Assembly: GCA_000729835.1 (NCBI GenBank) | Contig: JFHB01000322.1 | Coordinates: forward strand, 1-24,987 | Direction: 5' to 3' | Source: Atkinsonella hypoxylon | Lineage: Eukaryota; Ascomycota; Sordariomycetes; Hypocreales; Clavicipitaceae | Length of the DNA: 24,987 nt | Shown here: positions 10,301-21,149 of the stretch, one piece after another | How the letters are laid out: each line of letters begins with the position of its first letter | How positions within the stretch are numbered: position 1 is the first letter of the stretch | Notes under the pieces: model-generated | What the model saw: only the letters and a program-made list of their open reading frames with translations | Told to the model about the DNA's origin: nothing | The model's database searches: none | Made by a program: the position numbers and the translations under genes

Positions 10301-11194
10301 TTCAAAATACTAGATGCTAAGCTAACTTCTATCCCTATACAGCTAGGGATTCTAAAGCAACTAGTTACAAAACTTCTCTCTAAATCCGATTATAAGCTTT
10401 ATTAGAGCATAATAGGTACTATAATGTATTTTATGTTGCTAACTAGGGCTAATATTACTTTTTCCGTTTAGTGGCTATTAACCTTCCTAGCTAAGCCCTA
10501 TATAGAGCACCTAAACGCCTCTAAGCACCTCCTAAGATACTTAAGTAGTACTAGAAGCTTTGCTATTATTTATAAGTATTCTATACCACTAGGGTCTTCT
10601 TCTAAAGCTTCTAATAGCTCTATTAGTTGTAAAGAAGTACTTAAGACTCTCCTTAGTTATTGCGATAGCGATTTTGCTAGTAATAAAGTCTCTTCTAAAT
10701 CAACCTATGCTTATCTATATAAGCTAGCTAGTAGACCTATTAGCTGGAAATCGAAGAAAGCTAGTACTATTGCTCTTTCTACTTTAGAAGCAGAATCTAA
10801 TGTATTATCTAAAGCTATTAGGGAATTAGAGTAGCTCTACAGCCTTTTTAAGGAGATAAAGCTGCCTTTAACCCCTCCTATTCCTATTATGTGTAATAAT
10901 TAAGGTGCTATAGTTACTGCTTACAACCTAACGTTATATAGTAGAACTAAGTATACCCTTCTAAAGTTTAACTATATTAGGGAAAAGATTCGTAAAGGTA
11001 TAGCTAAGGTTAGTTATATTAATACAAATTAAATGCCAGTAGATAGCCTAACTAAGCCTCTTGCTATTCAAAAGCATCAACAATTTATTAAGTTACTAGA
11101 GCTTTCTAGCTAGCTTATAAAAGCAACAAAAACACTCGAAAAATCGAAAAGCAACGAAAAACAGTTAAAAATCGAAAACAACAAAAACAATTAA
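5882..11194 (+). pseudogene. Copia family A gag-pol polyprotein remnant
   Basis: This is a full-length Ty1/copia polyprotein of about 1,770 codons in the order gag, protease, integrase, RT, RNase H. The start is probably ATG mutated to ATA at 5882. Gag core lies near 6400-6960. Protease is NTGST at 7382, with the catalytic Asp changed to Asn. The integrase zinc motif has His at 8192 and 8207 and CLAC at 8294-8305. In the integrase core, Asp 8384 and Glu 8681 are kept and the second Asp is Asn (8576). RT keeps its first Asp (QIDFIGAF, 9806) but YVDD is YVDN (10106-10117). RNase H has CDSDFA (10661), EAES (about 10786) and CNN-stop-GA (10892), again Asp to Asn. Stops occur throughout at Gln and Trp positions. 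The C-terminal tail (11115-11194) keeps many CAA and CGA codons. It encoded the proteins for copying and inserting the element and cannot be functional. Short minus-strand open frames at 6181-6378 and 8902-9093 are shadows. Confidence 0.92.
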
Positions 11195-11375
11195 CAATAA
11201 CTAGTTATATTCAACTATAACTACTATAACTACCCTGGAATTGCTGGAATTAGTTATGTTATTAGTTATGTTATTTAGTTCTGTTATTAGTACTGTATTT
11301 CGTTAATTGATTCTAACTTAGATATCCTTTAAAGGAGCTAAGTTGCTTGTAGAACTAGTTACTTCTTACATTTCT

Positions 11376-11383
11376 AGAGGGAG
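11376..11383 (+). other. Polypurine tract of copia family A
   Basis: AGAGGGAG lies immediately before the TGTTAAA start of the 3' LTR. It is in the expected position for the plus-strand primer and supports 11384 as the LTR boundary. Confidence 0.75.
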
Positions 11384-12077
11384 TGTTAAAAATAAGCTAC
11401 CCTATATAGCCTATTTTTATGCCTACTAGTTGCTCTATTACGTAACCCTTATTAGGTCTTGTTACGTTAATTTTTAGTAGAGATATTGTTATTACTAGAT
11501 GCAAATATCTAGATTCAACTAAGGCAAAGTTGCCTAACCTATAGTTAACTTTAACAGCGATTTTCTCTACAACTAGTAATAGTAGAAATTCAAGAAGTAT
11601 ACTATTCGAAAGCTAAGAATTAGGGCTTTCTAATAATATAATTGTTAGATAGACTTACTTATAAGGGTTGCTTATTATTAGTAGAATTTATTAAATTATG
11701 CATATAGGCGTCTCGTTTATATAGCTGTAAGTTAATTTTTTTTGTTTTTATATAGTAAATCTTTTTGCGGAAATTATAAAGTAGCCTATAAGCCCCTTCT
11801 AGCGACTACAGCCTGCTAATATAGTTAGTAGGTCTATAAGGGACTAGAAAGATTTAAGATCCTACTCTTACTTGTTCGTTACAGCGCTCTTAATATAAAG
11901 ATACTACTATTACAGTTATCTATTGCCTTTACGTGATCTATACTATACACTACAGCTTGATTTAGGCTGCTGCTACTTCCACTACGTGATAATTGCTAGG
12001 AGCAATTACAGGTGCTAAATCTAAGAGACCACTACACTCTTAGATATCTAGTCCTGTAATCCCTATTATTTTCAACA
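11384..12077 (+). repeat. Copia family A 3' LTR
   Basis: This 694-bp LTR begins TGTTAAAAATAAGC and ends TTTTCAACA. It is homologous to the two minus-strand LTRs. A TATA-like TTTATATAG lies near 11717. The five bases after it are CTTAT, and no matching duplication is found at any left boundary, consistent with loss of the true 5' end. Confidence 0.88.
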
Positions 12078-12480
12078 CTTATTAATAATTCTATTAACCT
12101 GCCTCTATACCTACTGTACTGTAGAAGCATTAATAGTATTCTAGTAAGAAGGTAGTTCTACTAGCTTAGGTTAGTTATATAATTTAAGCTGTCTATTAAC
12201 AAATTTATAGTAAGTAAGATAAAGCAGTAAGCTCCTTTTTTCTTAAGGTATAAAATCCCTTTTTTAAATCTAGAAATCTAGATTTTAACAGTAAAATTTA
12301 TAGAATTAGTGTATAGTTTTAAGTTCTTTATTAGTAAAAGGAATATAATTCCTTCCACTAAGCTCCTTCTAAAGTTACTCTATCTTAAACATTGCAATTT
12401 TAGCTTTTTAAGCTTAAGAAGGGTTAGTAACAATTAGAAGTAATTACTACTACTTATTATAGTAGAATCTAACGTAGGTT
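12078..12480. other. Unassigned AT-rich stretch
   Basis: No reading frame, repeat or motif that I can support. Bases 12461-12480 resemble 12711-12730, just upstream of each 217-bp repeat. A short perfect inverted pair AAATCTAGA/TCTAGATTT is seen near 12266-12285. Confidence 0.5.
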
Positions 12481-12697
12481 TGTTAGATGTAACTGTAGGT
12501 TGTTAGATTTAATAGGTTATATAATAATTTATAAGAGGAGTTGTAAGAGCTTCTGTAAGGAGCATTTAATAATAGTGTTCTAGTAAATAATAGTTAATTG
12601 TTCAATCTAACTACTTAAGCGTTGCTTCTAACTACTTATATATAATTGCAGTCACGTGCACTAGTGACCTGCGGGTCCGTAGGATTATCCCGTAACA
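12481..12697 (-). repeat. 217-bp LTR-like repeat, copy 1
   Basis: This copy has TG and CA ends (TGTTAGATG ... CCCGTAACA on the plus strand) and exactly the same length as copy 2. The minus orientation is favoured because it puts a TATA motif (TTATATATAAG) about 50-60 bases from a TGTTACGGG start. Its right half is GC-richer and keeps CACGTGCA and CGGGTCCG words, while its left half is RIP-mutated. The upstream 20 bases also resemble those before copy 2, so the repeat period is 250 bases. Confidence 0.65.
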
Positions 12698-12730
12698 CTG
12701 CTAGTTTTACGGTGGGATCCGACGTGGGTT
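12698..12730. other. 33-bp spacer between the 217-bp repeats
   Basis: This spacer is little mutated and includes GGTGGGATCCGACGTGGG. It is too short to be the internal region of a normal retrotransposon. The pair could be a tandem LTR remnant or a miniature terminal-repeat element. Confidence 0.5.
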
Positions 12731-12947
12731 TGTCGGAAGTGACGATAGGTTGCTGGATTTAACAGGTTATGTAATAATTCGTAAGAGGAGTCGTAAGAGC
12801 TTCTATAAGGAGCATCTAGTAATAGTGTTCTAGTGAATAATAGTTAATTGTTTAATCTAACTACTTAAGCGTTACTTCTAACTACTTATATATAATTGCA
12901 GTTATATACACTAGTAACCTATAGGTCTGTAGGATTATTCTATAATA
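12731..12947 (-). repeat. 217-bp LTR-like repeat, copy 2
   Basis: This copy begins TGTCGGAAGTGACG and ends TATAATA where copy 1 has CGTAACA. Its left half keeps CG and TG words lost in copy 1, and its right half is the more mutated. All clear differences from copy 1 are transitions. Confidence 0.65.
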
Positions 12948-13499
12948 AGTGCTGCCTCTATAAAAAAGATTAGCTGTTCTAGCTGTTCTAAAAAATTAAT
13001 TGTTATTTATTAGAAGGTATATTAGATTAAACTAAATAACTTATTAATCTAGCTGTTATAAAAGGCGCAGAAAGGCAGTTATTATTTTATTGCGTAGGCA
13101 TACATTATTGTTGTTATAGTGCAATCTGCAGTGTAGGTTGCTATATTTACGCATTTTTCTTTATACACTTATAATGCCTAAATTACACTTATAATCTAGT
13201 AACTATTAAATCTATATATTAAATTAATAGATTTCCTTAAACTTAATAGAGCGTTAAAGCTTATTCTATAACCTATATATAAGTAAAGTTGCGCAAAATT
13301 ATTCTAGATAATATTAAATCCTATAAATTAATCTTATATAATAAAGCTAATTTATTGAATCTATATAGTATATTCCTTATATAAGATCGTTCTATATAGT
13401 GTTAAAAGCATTAAAAATTAATCTATATTAAAGCTAATTTTCTATTAGATCTCTTTAGTGTATTTCTTTATATATATACAGCCTATTCTAATCCTTAAG
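12948..13499. other. Unassigned AT-rich stretch
   Basis: No supported gene. A moderately conserved island with GCGTAGGCATAC and GCAATCTGCAGTG lies near 13090-13130. The rest is low-GC sequence with no clear frame. Confidence 0.4.
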
Positions 13500-15168
13500 C
13501 ATTAGTAATAGCAGTAAATTGTTAATTAGTTGTAGTAAGCTATTAGTTCTCTTTAGAAAGTAAAGCTAAAGAACATTTCTAGTAGCTTTAAGGAGAGTTT
13601 TACCTAAGAGGCACTAGTTTTATACTTAATAGGTATTTTTACTAGTTTATTTATAGCTAGTCTCTTAGTTAGCGTTTTTACCTTAGTTAGTATTAGCTTT
13701 ACTATAGAAGGTATCTTTTATAGAATTAACAGAGAGAAACGCATTAAAGATAGATTAATTAGCATAAACTAAGCACTTCTTCTACATTAAATAGTGCTAA
13801 ATCTATTACTAAAGAGGCTTTATACAGCAATAAGCTAGTTAGCTAAGCGTTCTAAGAAGTCTATATAAATGTAGTTAATTTTATATTATAAGCATCTATT
13901 TTCTGCCTATAGTATATTAATATTATTAGCAACCTTTAGTAAGGTTTTATTTTTATTAATAACGTTATTAACACCTTTATTAAATTAACTTATACTATTT
14001 AGTTAGTTATATATACTGTAAATAGCAGTCTATAATTTATAAAACTACTTATTAAATAAACCTTCTTTAGCCTTTATTTTAATCTAGTTAATCTTTTTAT
14101 TTAACTTATTAATTTTAGTAATATAGAGGTTAAGTTGCTTCTATATAGTATTGCTACCTATAGAAGTATCTTTAAGGTAGGCTTTAATTATTTCTTTAGC
14201 GTTAAATTTATACTTCTTCTAAAGGAGACTATTACACTAGCTCTAGAATTATACCTTAGCTAATAGAATAAAGAGTAAGTTTATATAGCTAATACTAGCT
14301 AAAGCACCTACAATAGTGCTGTTAATTCTGCTAAATTTATTAAAGAAGTAAATAGTAAGTAATACTACTTATAATAGCAAACTAGTAAATAAATCTACAG
14401 TAACGGTTTCTTTACCTCTTTTTACTATATTGCTACTATAGTATATAGTAGCTACTACTTTTGCTTATATCTTGCCTCTTCTAGCTACTTTAGCGTTACC
14501 TATAGATGCCTTAGCATCTTTACCTTTATATTGCTAGTTCTAGTGCTTTACTTTATAGTTATTATAAATTCTAAAGATATATATTACTATATTCTACTAG
14601 AGTAAGTAATATATATTATCTTTAAAGACCTTAATGCTAGTTTTATCTATTATACTGCCTTTAAGAGTAAATTTATAGGTATAAGTGTAGATAGCATTTT
14701 CTATATTCTATACCTTTTCTTTAGCTCTATTAGTATAGTAATACTAACTATAGTCTTCTGTAATAGGCTTTACGTTAATAATATTAATATTATCTTTAAT
14801 TTCTATAGAAATAGTGCTAAGGATAAACTTATTAACTTTTAGGGTGCTCTTAGCACTTCTAAGCCTACTAAAAGTGCTATATAAGCAGCAGAAATTAAGT
14901 AATATAAGATAAATTTTAATGTTATTTAGCTTTATAGCTACTATATTACCTTTATAGTTATATTCTTACTCTTTAAACTTAGAACCTTTACTTTTAGCGT
15001 TAAAACTATTATTATAATTAATATATATATTAAAAGCAATATATTCTTCTTTAGGTTTAAATAGTAGTAGTATTATAGCTTAAGTATAGTTATTGTTGTT
15101 ATTCTTTTCTTAAAATAAGCTATTTAGGTTTACTAGAATTAATAATTTTAAACTACTAAAAGAAAAGG
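13500..15168 (-). pseudogene. Unrecognised degraded reading frame
   Basis: Reading from 15168 down, one minus-strand frame stays open for roughly 550 codons apart from scattered TAA/TAG, the same pattern as the recognised RIP-mutated genes. The other two frames I checked at the upstream end (near 15168-14800) are packed with stops. The implied protein has mixed composition: a Lys/Glu-rich N-terminal part, a basic stretch GKDAKASIGNAKVARRGK near 14530-14470, a hydrophobic segment following GKETVTVDLFTSLLL near 14370, and a Lys/Leu-rich C-terminal part. I do not recognise a family; no RT, integrase, transposase or protease motif was found. The frame seems to continue upstream across the copia B insertion into 21470-21650, which would make the insertion the event that split it. 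It lies on the same strand as, and downstream of, the chromovirus pol. It might be an extra 3' open frame of that element, a separate transposon or a host gene duplicate. Confidence 0.4.
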
Positions 15169-15173
15169 ATAAT
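15169..15173. other. Target site duplication, left
   Basis: ATAAT immediately before the copia B 5' LTR is identical to 21465-21469 after the 3' LTR. A 5-bp duplication is the usual size for copia integrase. Confidence 0.85.
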
Positions 15174-15488
15174 TGTTGGAATCGTCATAACTCCATCGTG
15201 CGATTCCGGCGCCTGCATGGGTAGATACAACCGCTGATTGGTTGCATCTGCACACTAGTCTCCACTTACATTAGGGTCGCTAATACCTCTTAATTCCCCC
15301 TTAACATAACACTATGCCTAAGGTATATAAGGCATCTAACAGAGTATATAATGTAGCCTCTTTTGCTAGTTAGATATAACTCCTAGATAACCGAATTTAA
15401 ACCTCTTTAATGTAAATACTAGTGCACTAGTAAATTAGTTATAGAACTAACTTAAAGGAGTATAAATTAGACCCTTAGTCTATTAACA
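15174..15488 (+). repeat. Copia family B 5' LTR
   Basis: The LTR begins TGTTGGAATCG and ends CTATTAACA. Its outer (left) half keeps words such as CCGGCGCCTGCATGGG, while its inner half is more mutated than the 3' LTR. The bases after it (C, then TAATTAGTAG) could be a primer-binding site beginning TGG before mutation, but I cannot assign a tRNA. Confidence 0.92.
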
Positions 15489-18400
15489 CTAATTAGTAGT
15501 TGCTTAACTAGGAGTCTTTAGTATAACTAAAGAGATTAGTATAACTAACTACAGATTAGCTAGATTTAGCAAGAAGAGATATAATACTGTTAGCTAGAAC
15601 CCTTAGCGGCTAACGCAACTAGTAAAGCGTGCTAAAGGAAGGGATATCTTTACAATTGCTTAGTTACTAAGTTATATTTACTTACAATAACGTTTTAGTT
15701 TAACTAATTGTTAATATTAAACTCCTAAGGAATTAAATTACTAGCTAGAACCCTTAGCGGCTAATGCTATAGAATTTAACTTCTTTAACTATCTTAGAAC
15801 TTAGCTAGAAGCTAGCTAAATCCCTCTATCTTTATACTAATTCTATTATAACTACTTTCTCTTTCTATACTACTTAATTTTATCTAATACAATAAGTTTA
15901 TAATAACCCTAGGTAGATTTATAAGAATTTAAGCAATAACTGCAACCTAATAAGCTTCTAGAATAACTTTAAAAGTATTAAAAACTTCTATTAATAGATT
16001 AGAACTTAATATATAAAATTAACCTAGAAACTGCTACTACTACTAATCTAAACAATAGAATTGCCTTTATAATTAACCTCTATAAAGATTAAAGATTTAG
16101 AGATTAGGAATAATAAAAGAACTTTAAATTTAACTTCTATAACTAGAATAAAGACCTATTTTAAAGAGCTTCTACTCTAATTATTAAAGCGTTATACAAT
16201 TTACTACGTAAATATAGAGTCTATACAGGCAGAAGCAGCAGCTAAATTGCTAATTCCCTTAAAAGAGTGCTACAGAAAGAGGAACAATCTATATAGCTAG
16301 AAGAAGAGATTAATAAATAAGTAGCATTAGGTAAATTCCACTTAAATCTATACCTAGATATAGAACCTATATCTACAGTAAAGAAGCCTTAATCTTCTTT
16401 ATAGAACCCTCTCTCTATTACTTTTGTTAAGTGTACCTAGTAATCTAATAGGTATATTAGTAGGAATACTACCTCCTCCTCCTCTACTATAGAATATAAG
16501 ATTTCTTCTGCTTCTAGCAGTACAACTGTTACTTCCTCCTATAATAGATCCTTCTTAGACTAATATAAGGAAAGTCCTTAACCTTATAAAGATCTATAAG
16601 GAAAGCAATAAATACAGCAGCAATATATTCGATTTTATTATGCTAAAAGTAGTTATCCTTAAAGACCTATACTAACAACTTAATTTCTTAGAACTAGCAA
16701 TAATAAAGGTATTTCTAGTAATACTAATAGGTAAAGCACGTAAATTCTACCTTATAACAATTGCAATAAATATAAGGATAAATTACACCTTTAACTAAAT
16801 AGTTAAAATTATTAGATAACACTTTAAGACCTTAACTAATAAGTAGTTCTATTGTTAAAGATAGAACAGTATTACGTTACGCAATATAATTGCTAAAAAC
16901 CCTAATAAATCTATACTTAACTGCCTTAATATAATAATCTAGAACCTTTAAGACATTTACAACAGCCTTTTTAACTCTCTTATAGATAATTCTAAACTTA
17001 TTAAATAGACTCTCTAAGTAGTTAGAGGCATCCCTAAATATAGCTAAGCTAAATTTATAACTAATATAACATTTTAAGAGCTTATTAGCAACCTATAAAA
17101 GTTAATTAGTATTGCAGAAGTACAGAAGAAAATTAGCTAATTCTACGTTAGATTTAACTAACTTAATATTAATAATAAAGCTCTCTATATAGACTGTTAA
17201 TATTAACGTTTAAGAGACCCTAGCTATAGCAGGAGTAAGACCTAAAAATAACGCTACTTTATTTGCAGAAAAGAAGGATATTAGTTAATAAAGTACAGTA
17301 AAAAAGAGCATTAAGAAGTACAGTAAAGATAGTAGAATAACAAGAAGTATAGAACCTCTCCTTTAGACAGTAAATTTAAAGCCTATCTATAGGCTTATAA
17401 AGGACTAAGTAAATCTATATAGAATAACAGTTTTAACAATGCTTAAGATATAAGTAAGGCATTTATTAAAGAATCTAATATAGCTAATAAAGGAAAAGCT
17501 CCTTAGCTAACAATTATATAATTCTTTACTAATGCTATAACTATAGATAATAGAGCTATCTTCTAGAACCTTAAGGAAGAAGCTTGCTAGTATACTCTAC
17601 ATAAGAAAGACCTATTTATAGAAGATTAATTAAATCCTATAGATCCCTTATTATATTTATTATCTTATGTATTAAAAGAACGTTATTCTAGTAAGATATT
17701 TAGAGATATCTTACCTAACACTAAAGCAGTAGAAGTATTAACAGCTAGAATTAACTAAGTATAGGCACTAGTAAAGAAAATGCCTTTATTAAAGATAAAT
17801 TTATCTAATTAACACTATATAATTACATTTAGCGTAGGATTAGCAACTTTAATAGGCTTTATTATAGTTTTAATAGTCTTTAGCTTAATTACATTTTATA
17901 TAATTAATATAAGCACCCTATTCCTATACAGCATTAATAATATAGATAAGATGTATATAAAGCTTAACAACCTTAAAAACGTGCTAATTTAAGGCAATTA
18001 AAAGGTTTCTATTATCTAGAAATAGAGATATCTATAGTGGACTCTAGAAGCTACAGAAGCAGCTATATTCTTCTTATTAGAAAAGTAAATCTATTAACTT
18101 TATTGTTAATTTAAGCATCTCTTTATATAATAATTAATAAAGATTCTACAACGTATAGAAGAAGATATTAGTAATAATAACGCTATTAACAGAATTATAT
18201 AAGTCTACTACTACTGCTAACTTAATAGTAAATTACCTAGTTAATTCTGATTTACGTTAAAAGATAACTATAACTTTAACTATAAAATTATTGTTAATAT
18301 TATATATCTAAACAGCAGCTCTATTCTTTATATTGTTAATTCTATAACCTTATTCTAGGCAGCCTACTTTCTAGAACCCTAAAAGCAGAAAGCATAAAAC

Positions 18401-21043
18401 ATCTAGAATGCATTAAAAGAATACTAGATTAATACCTATTTAGGCCCTTCTAACTAGATAGTTTATAATGCTAAAAAGAACTTTATATCTACTAAATTCC
18501 GCTATTATATATAAATGTTGTCCGTTAATGTTAATAAAGTTCCTATTAAAGCCTATAACAGCATTAGTAAAGTTAAATAGTACTATAGCCTATTATAAAG
18601 AGCTTACAACATTATTAACAATAAATTAGGCACTAATACTAGTATTATAAAGGATTAAAAGCTTTAAATAGCTGTTAAAGCTGTTAATAATTCTGCTAAA
18701 CTTAATAGTCTTATGCCTATATTACTAGTCTTTAGTTTCTACCTCTGTATAATAGATAATTTATCTCTAAGCCTTTCTGTAATATAATAAGCTTTAATTC
18801 TATATAAAGCTACTAATAAAGCCTAAAAGTGCCTAGTATAAAGACAAATTTACAATGCCCTTACCTCCTACAACAGCCTAAATATAACACCTATATATTT
18901 ACTGCCTCTGCAGTTAGAAGTGTATATATAGCGTAAAAAAGAAGGCTAGTAAGGCCCCTATAAGCTGCTTGCTATAGATAGTAAGAAGTGCACTATATAA
19001 ATGCCTTACAGCCTTATTTGTTTTTATATAACTATTGTAAAACTCTACTACTATAATAACAATAAACCTAACAATTATTCTGCTGTTTCTAACGTTATAT
19101 CTAATAAAAGCAATATAGAATCTCTACTTAAAAGTAATTCTATTCTACTAAAGAAGAAAGAAAGACCCCTAAAGGTAAAACAATTAATTAATTTAAACCT
19201 AATATAGAAAAGAGGTTCTAGAAGACTAAGAAAGAACCCTCTTTCTATTCTAATTAATTCTATATAAAATTTCTCTACTTTTAATAATAAACTAAATAGA
19301 TATATTACTGTTTCTAGCCTAACTGCTAGTAGTCCTTATAATTCTAATCCTAGTAGTAATATTAATTCTACTTATATATTACTGTATAAATCTAACAATA
19401 AAATTTTCTTTTCTACAAAAGAAACAGTAAACTATAACTTAGCTATATAACTAAGGAAAGACAATAAGATTACAGCAAAAGGTACTCTATTTAAAGCATT
19501 TAATTAAGCTAAAATTAATGCACTATTAGCTAGAGATATCTTCTAATTTATTAAATTTAACCCTACTATATATAATAACTATATCTTTAAATCTTATATA
19601 GTTTAAGAAGTTAAAGGAAAAGGAACTATATTACTGTATAAGAAGTTAAGACTAGTTATCTAAGGATATAACAACAGCAATAAATTATTAATTTTAATGT
19701 AATCCCTAACAATTTAATAAGCTAGTTAACGCTTAATTATAGCACTAGCTCTATCTCTCTAAAAACGCAATATTGTTTTATAGATCTACAATATTATATA
19801 GGCTTATATACAATTTAATACTAATTTAAATAGATTAATTATTATATAACTTCCTAACTAAATTAAATACCTATATCTTTATAATACAGTAATAGAAGTA
19901 ATTAAGCCTCTATATAGAATCGCTAAAGCAGGTATATATTAGTAGTTTATATACTTTTACTACTACTGTAACAATTTAAGTATAGTTACATTAATATATA
20001 ACCTCTACTTACTAATATTAAACAATAAGAATTGCTTTAGAATTATTAGAATATAGACTAACAATACACTAGAACTAAGCAATAGAACCTTCTCTAACTG
20101 TAAGAAATCTAAACTGCAGAAAGCTAATTTTACTGTAAAGCTAAAGTAGAGCTTAACAGTAGAAACGCTACTAATTTTTAACGGATATATATTAACTAAA
20201 TCTAATAACAGCACTTTAACTCTTTACTAGAAAGGTTAAAGCAAAAGGATTTAACCTATTAATACTACTAGTGTTAATATAGATTTAACGAAACAATAGT
20301 ACATTAAGCAATAAGCCTACAGCGTATATATTGCTACAATCTATTAACTAGAAGCTGTATTTAACCTTTCTATTACTGTACAACAGTAAGATATTACAAT
20401 TAACAATATTAAGCAGCTAAATAAGAGGCTTTAATAGTAGATTAATAACTAAACCTATAGATTATAATATATCCTAATAGACCTTCTCTTTACTAAATTA
20501 TATACATTTATTAATAAATCCTTTATAAACAATAAAGATTTAAGCTTCTAGATAGAATATATAATTATCTTAAGCAATAAAGAAGCTTATAAAAAGAACG
20601 CTAAATTTATAATAAAAGGTAATATTATTATATATAGCTCTATTAAAAGTAAGAGAGTTATAAGGAGTGCACTTACATTAGAACTATACAGTATAGTGCA
20701 AGGCATAAATATATTGTATGCTATTAGTACTACATTAAATATAGTAATAAAGCAGCTATAGATACTGCTAATTCTAGTAGTAGTCTATATAGATTCGTTC
20801 TTATTGTATAAATACCTTATAAAGCTTAGTATAATAAAGGAAAAGAGATTAATAATTAACATTATAGCGCTATATTAATTATATAAAAGGCGTAAAATCG
20901 ACGAAATCTGTTAGATTAACGGCAAAGATAATATTACTAATTTAATAATAAAAGCAACGCTAAATAAGACTCTTAAATCCTTTATTAACAACAATAAAGC
21001 TAATATATAGGTAGAAGGCTAAGTAAAGAGACCTATAAATTAA
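15489..21043 (+). pseudogene. Copia family B gag-pol polyprotein remnant
   Basis: The first about 400 bases are leader with no clear frame. Gag follows to about 17220, with a zinc-knuckle remnant (FICRKEGY) near 17261-17280. The integrase core lies at 18250-18620. Its three catalytic positions are all lost: Asn at 18296 and 18467 for Asp and Lys at 18575 for Glu. The last two are 36 codons apart, preserving the D-35-E spacing. GPYKLLAID (about 18955) marks the integrase C-terminal part, and the 68-codon open frame at 19001-19207 is a genuine in-frame leftover of it. RT runs about 19500-20230, with VIEVIKPLY near 19890 and QTDDT reduced to stop-TNNT at 20054-20068. RNase H runs about 20540-21000 (YSSIKSKRV, YIDS, KEKRLIINIIALY). 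The protease could not be placed. The minus-strand open frame at 20005-20214 is a shadow. Confidence 0.88.
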
Positions 21044-21131
21044 TGCAGAAGGATATTAGATTTATTGTTATTTATTCCTTTAATCTATTTTGTTATTACT
21101 GTAACTGTTAAAGTTACTCTACTAGCACAAT

Positions 21132-21143
21132 AAAAAGAGAGAC
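21132..21143 (+). other. Probable polypurine tract of copia family B
   Basis: AAAAAGAGAGA lies 7 bases before the 3' LTR start (TGTTAG at 21150). The gap of CTGCTAA is unusual but the position is right. Confidence 0.45.
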
Positions 21144-21149
21144 TGCTAA

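Larger units (their letters stand above)
5280..12077 (+). mobile_element. Copia element, family A, missing its 5' LTR
   Basis: This Ty1/copia element on the plus strand has part of the leader (5280-5881), a complete but RIP-destroyed gag-pol (5882-11194), a polypurine tract (11376-11383) and a 3' LTR (11384-12077). The 5' LTR and the first roughly 350 bases of leader, known from the minus-strand copy, are absent. In their place is an LTR in the opposite orientation (4589-5279). As a result the coding region is flanked by two LTRs pointing at each other, which reverse transcription cannot produce. Confidence 0.88.

Noticed and set aside
12481..12947. CRISPR-like or satellite array
   Set aside because: Only two copies are present, each 217 bp with TG/CA ends, which fits LTRs better than an array.
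20005..20214. 69-codon minus-strand open frame with a hydrophobic N-terminus
   Set aside because: It is antisense to the RT domain of copia family B; stops were created on the sense strand, leaving the reverse open by chance.
5882..21043. Alternative genetic code in which TAA and TAG encode Gln
   Set aside because: The stops also replace Trp codons, catalytic Asp/Glu are changed to Asn/Lys, sister copies have CAA where the other has TAA, and the same transitions hit non-coding LTRs. Mutation explains all of this; a code change does not.
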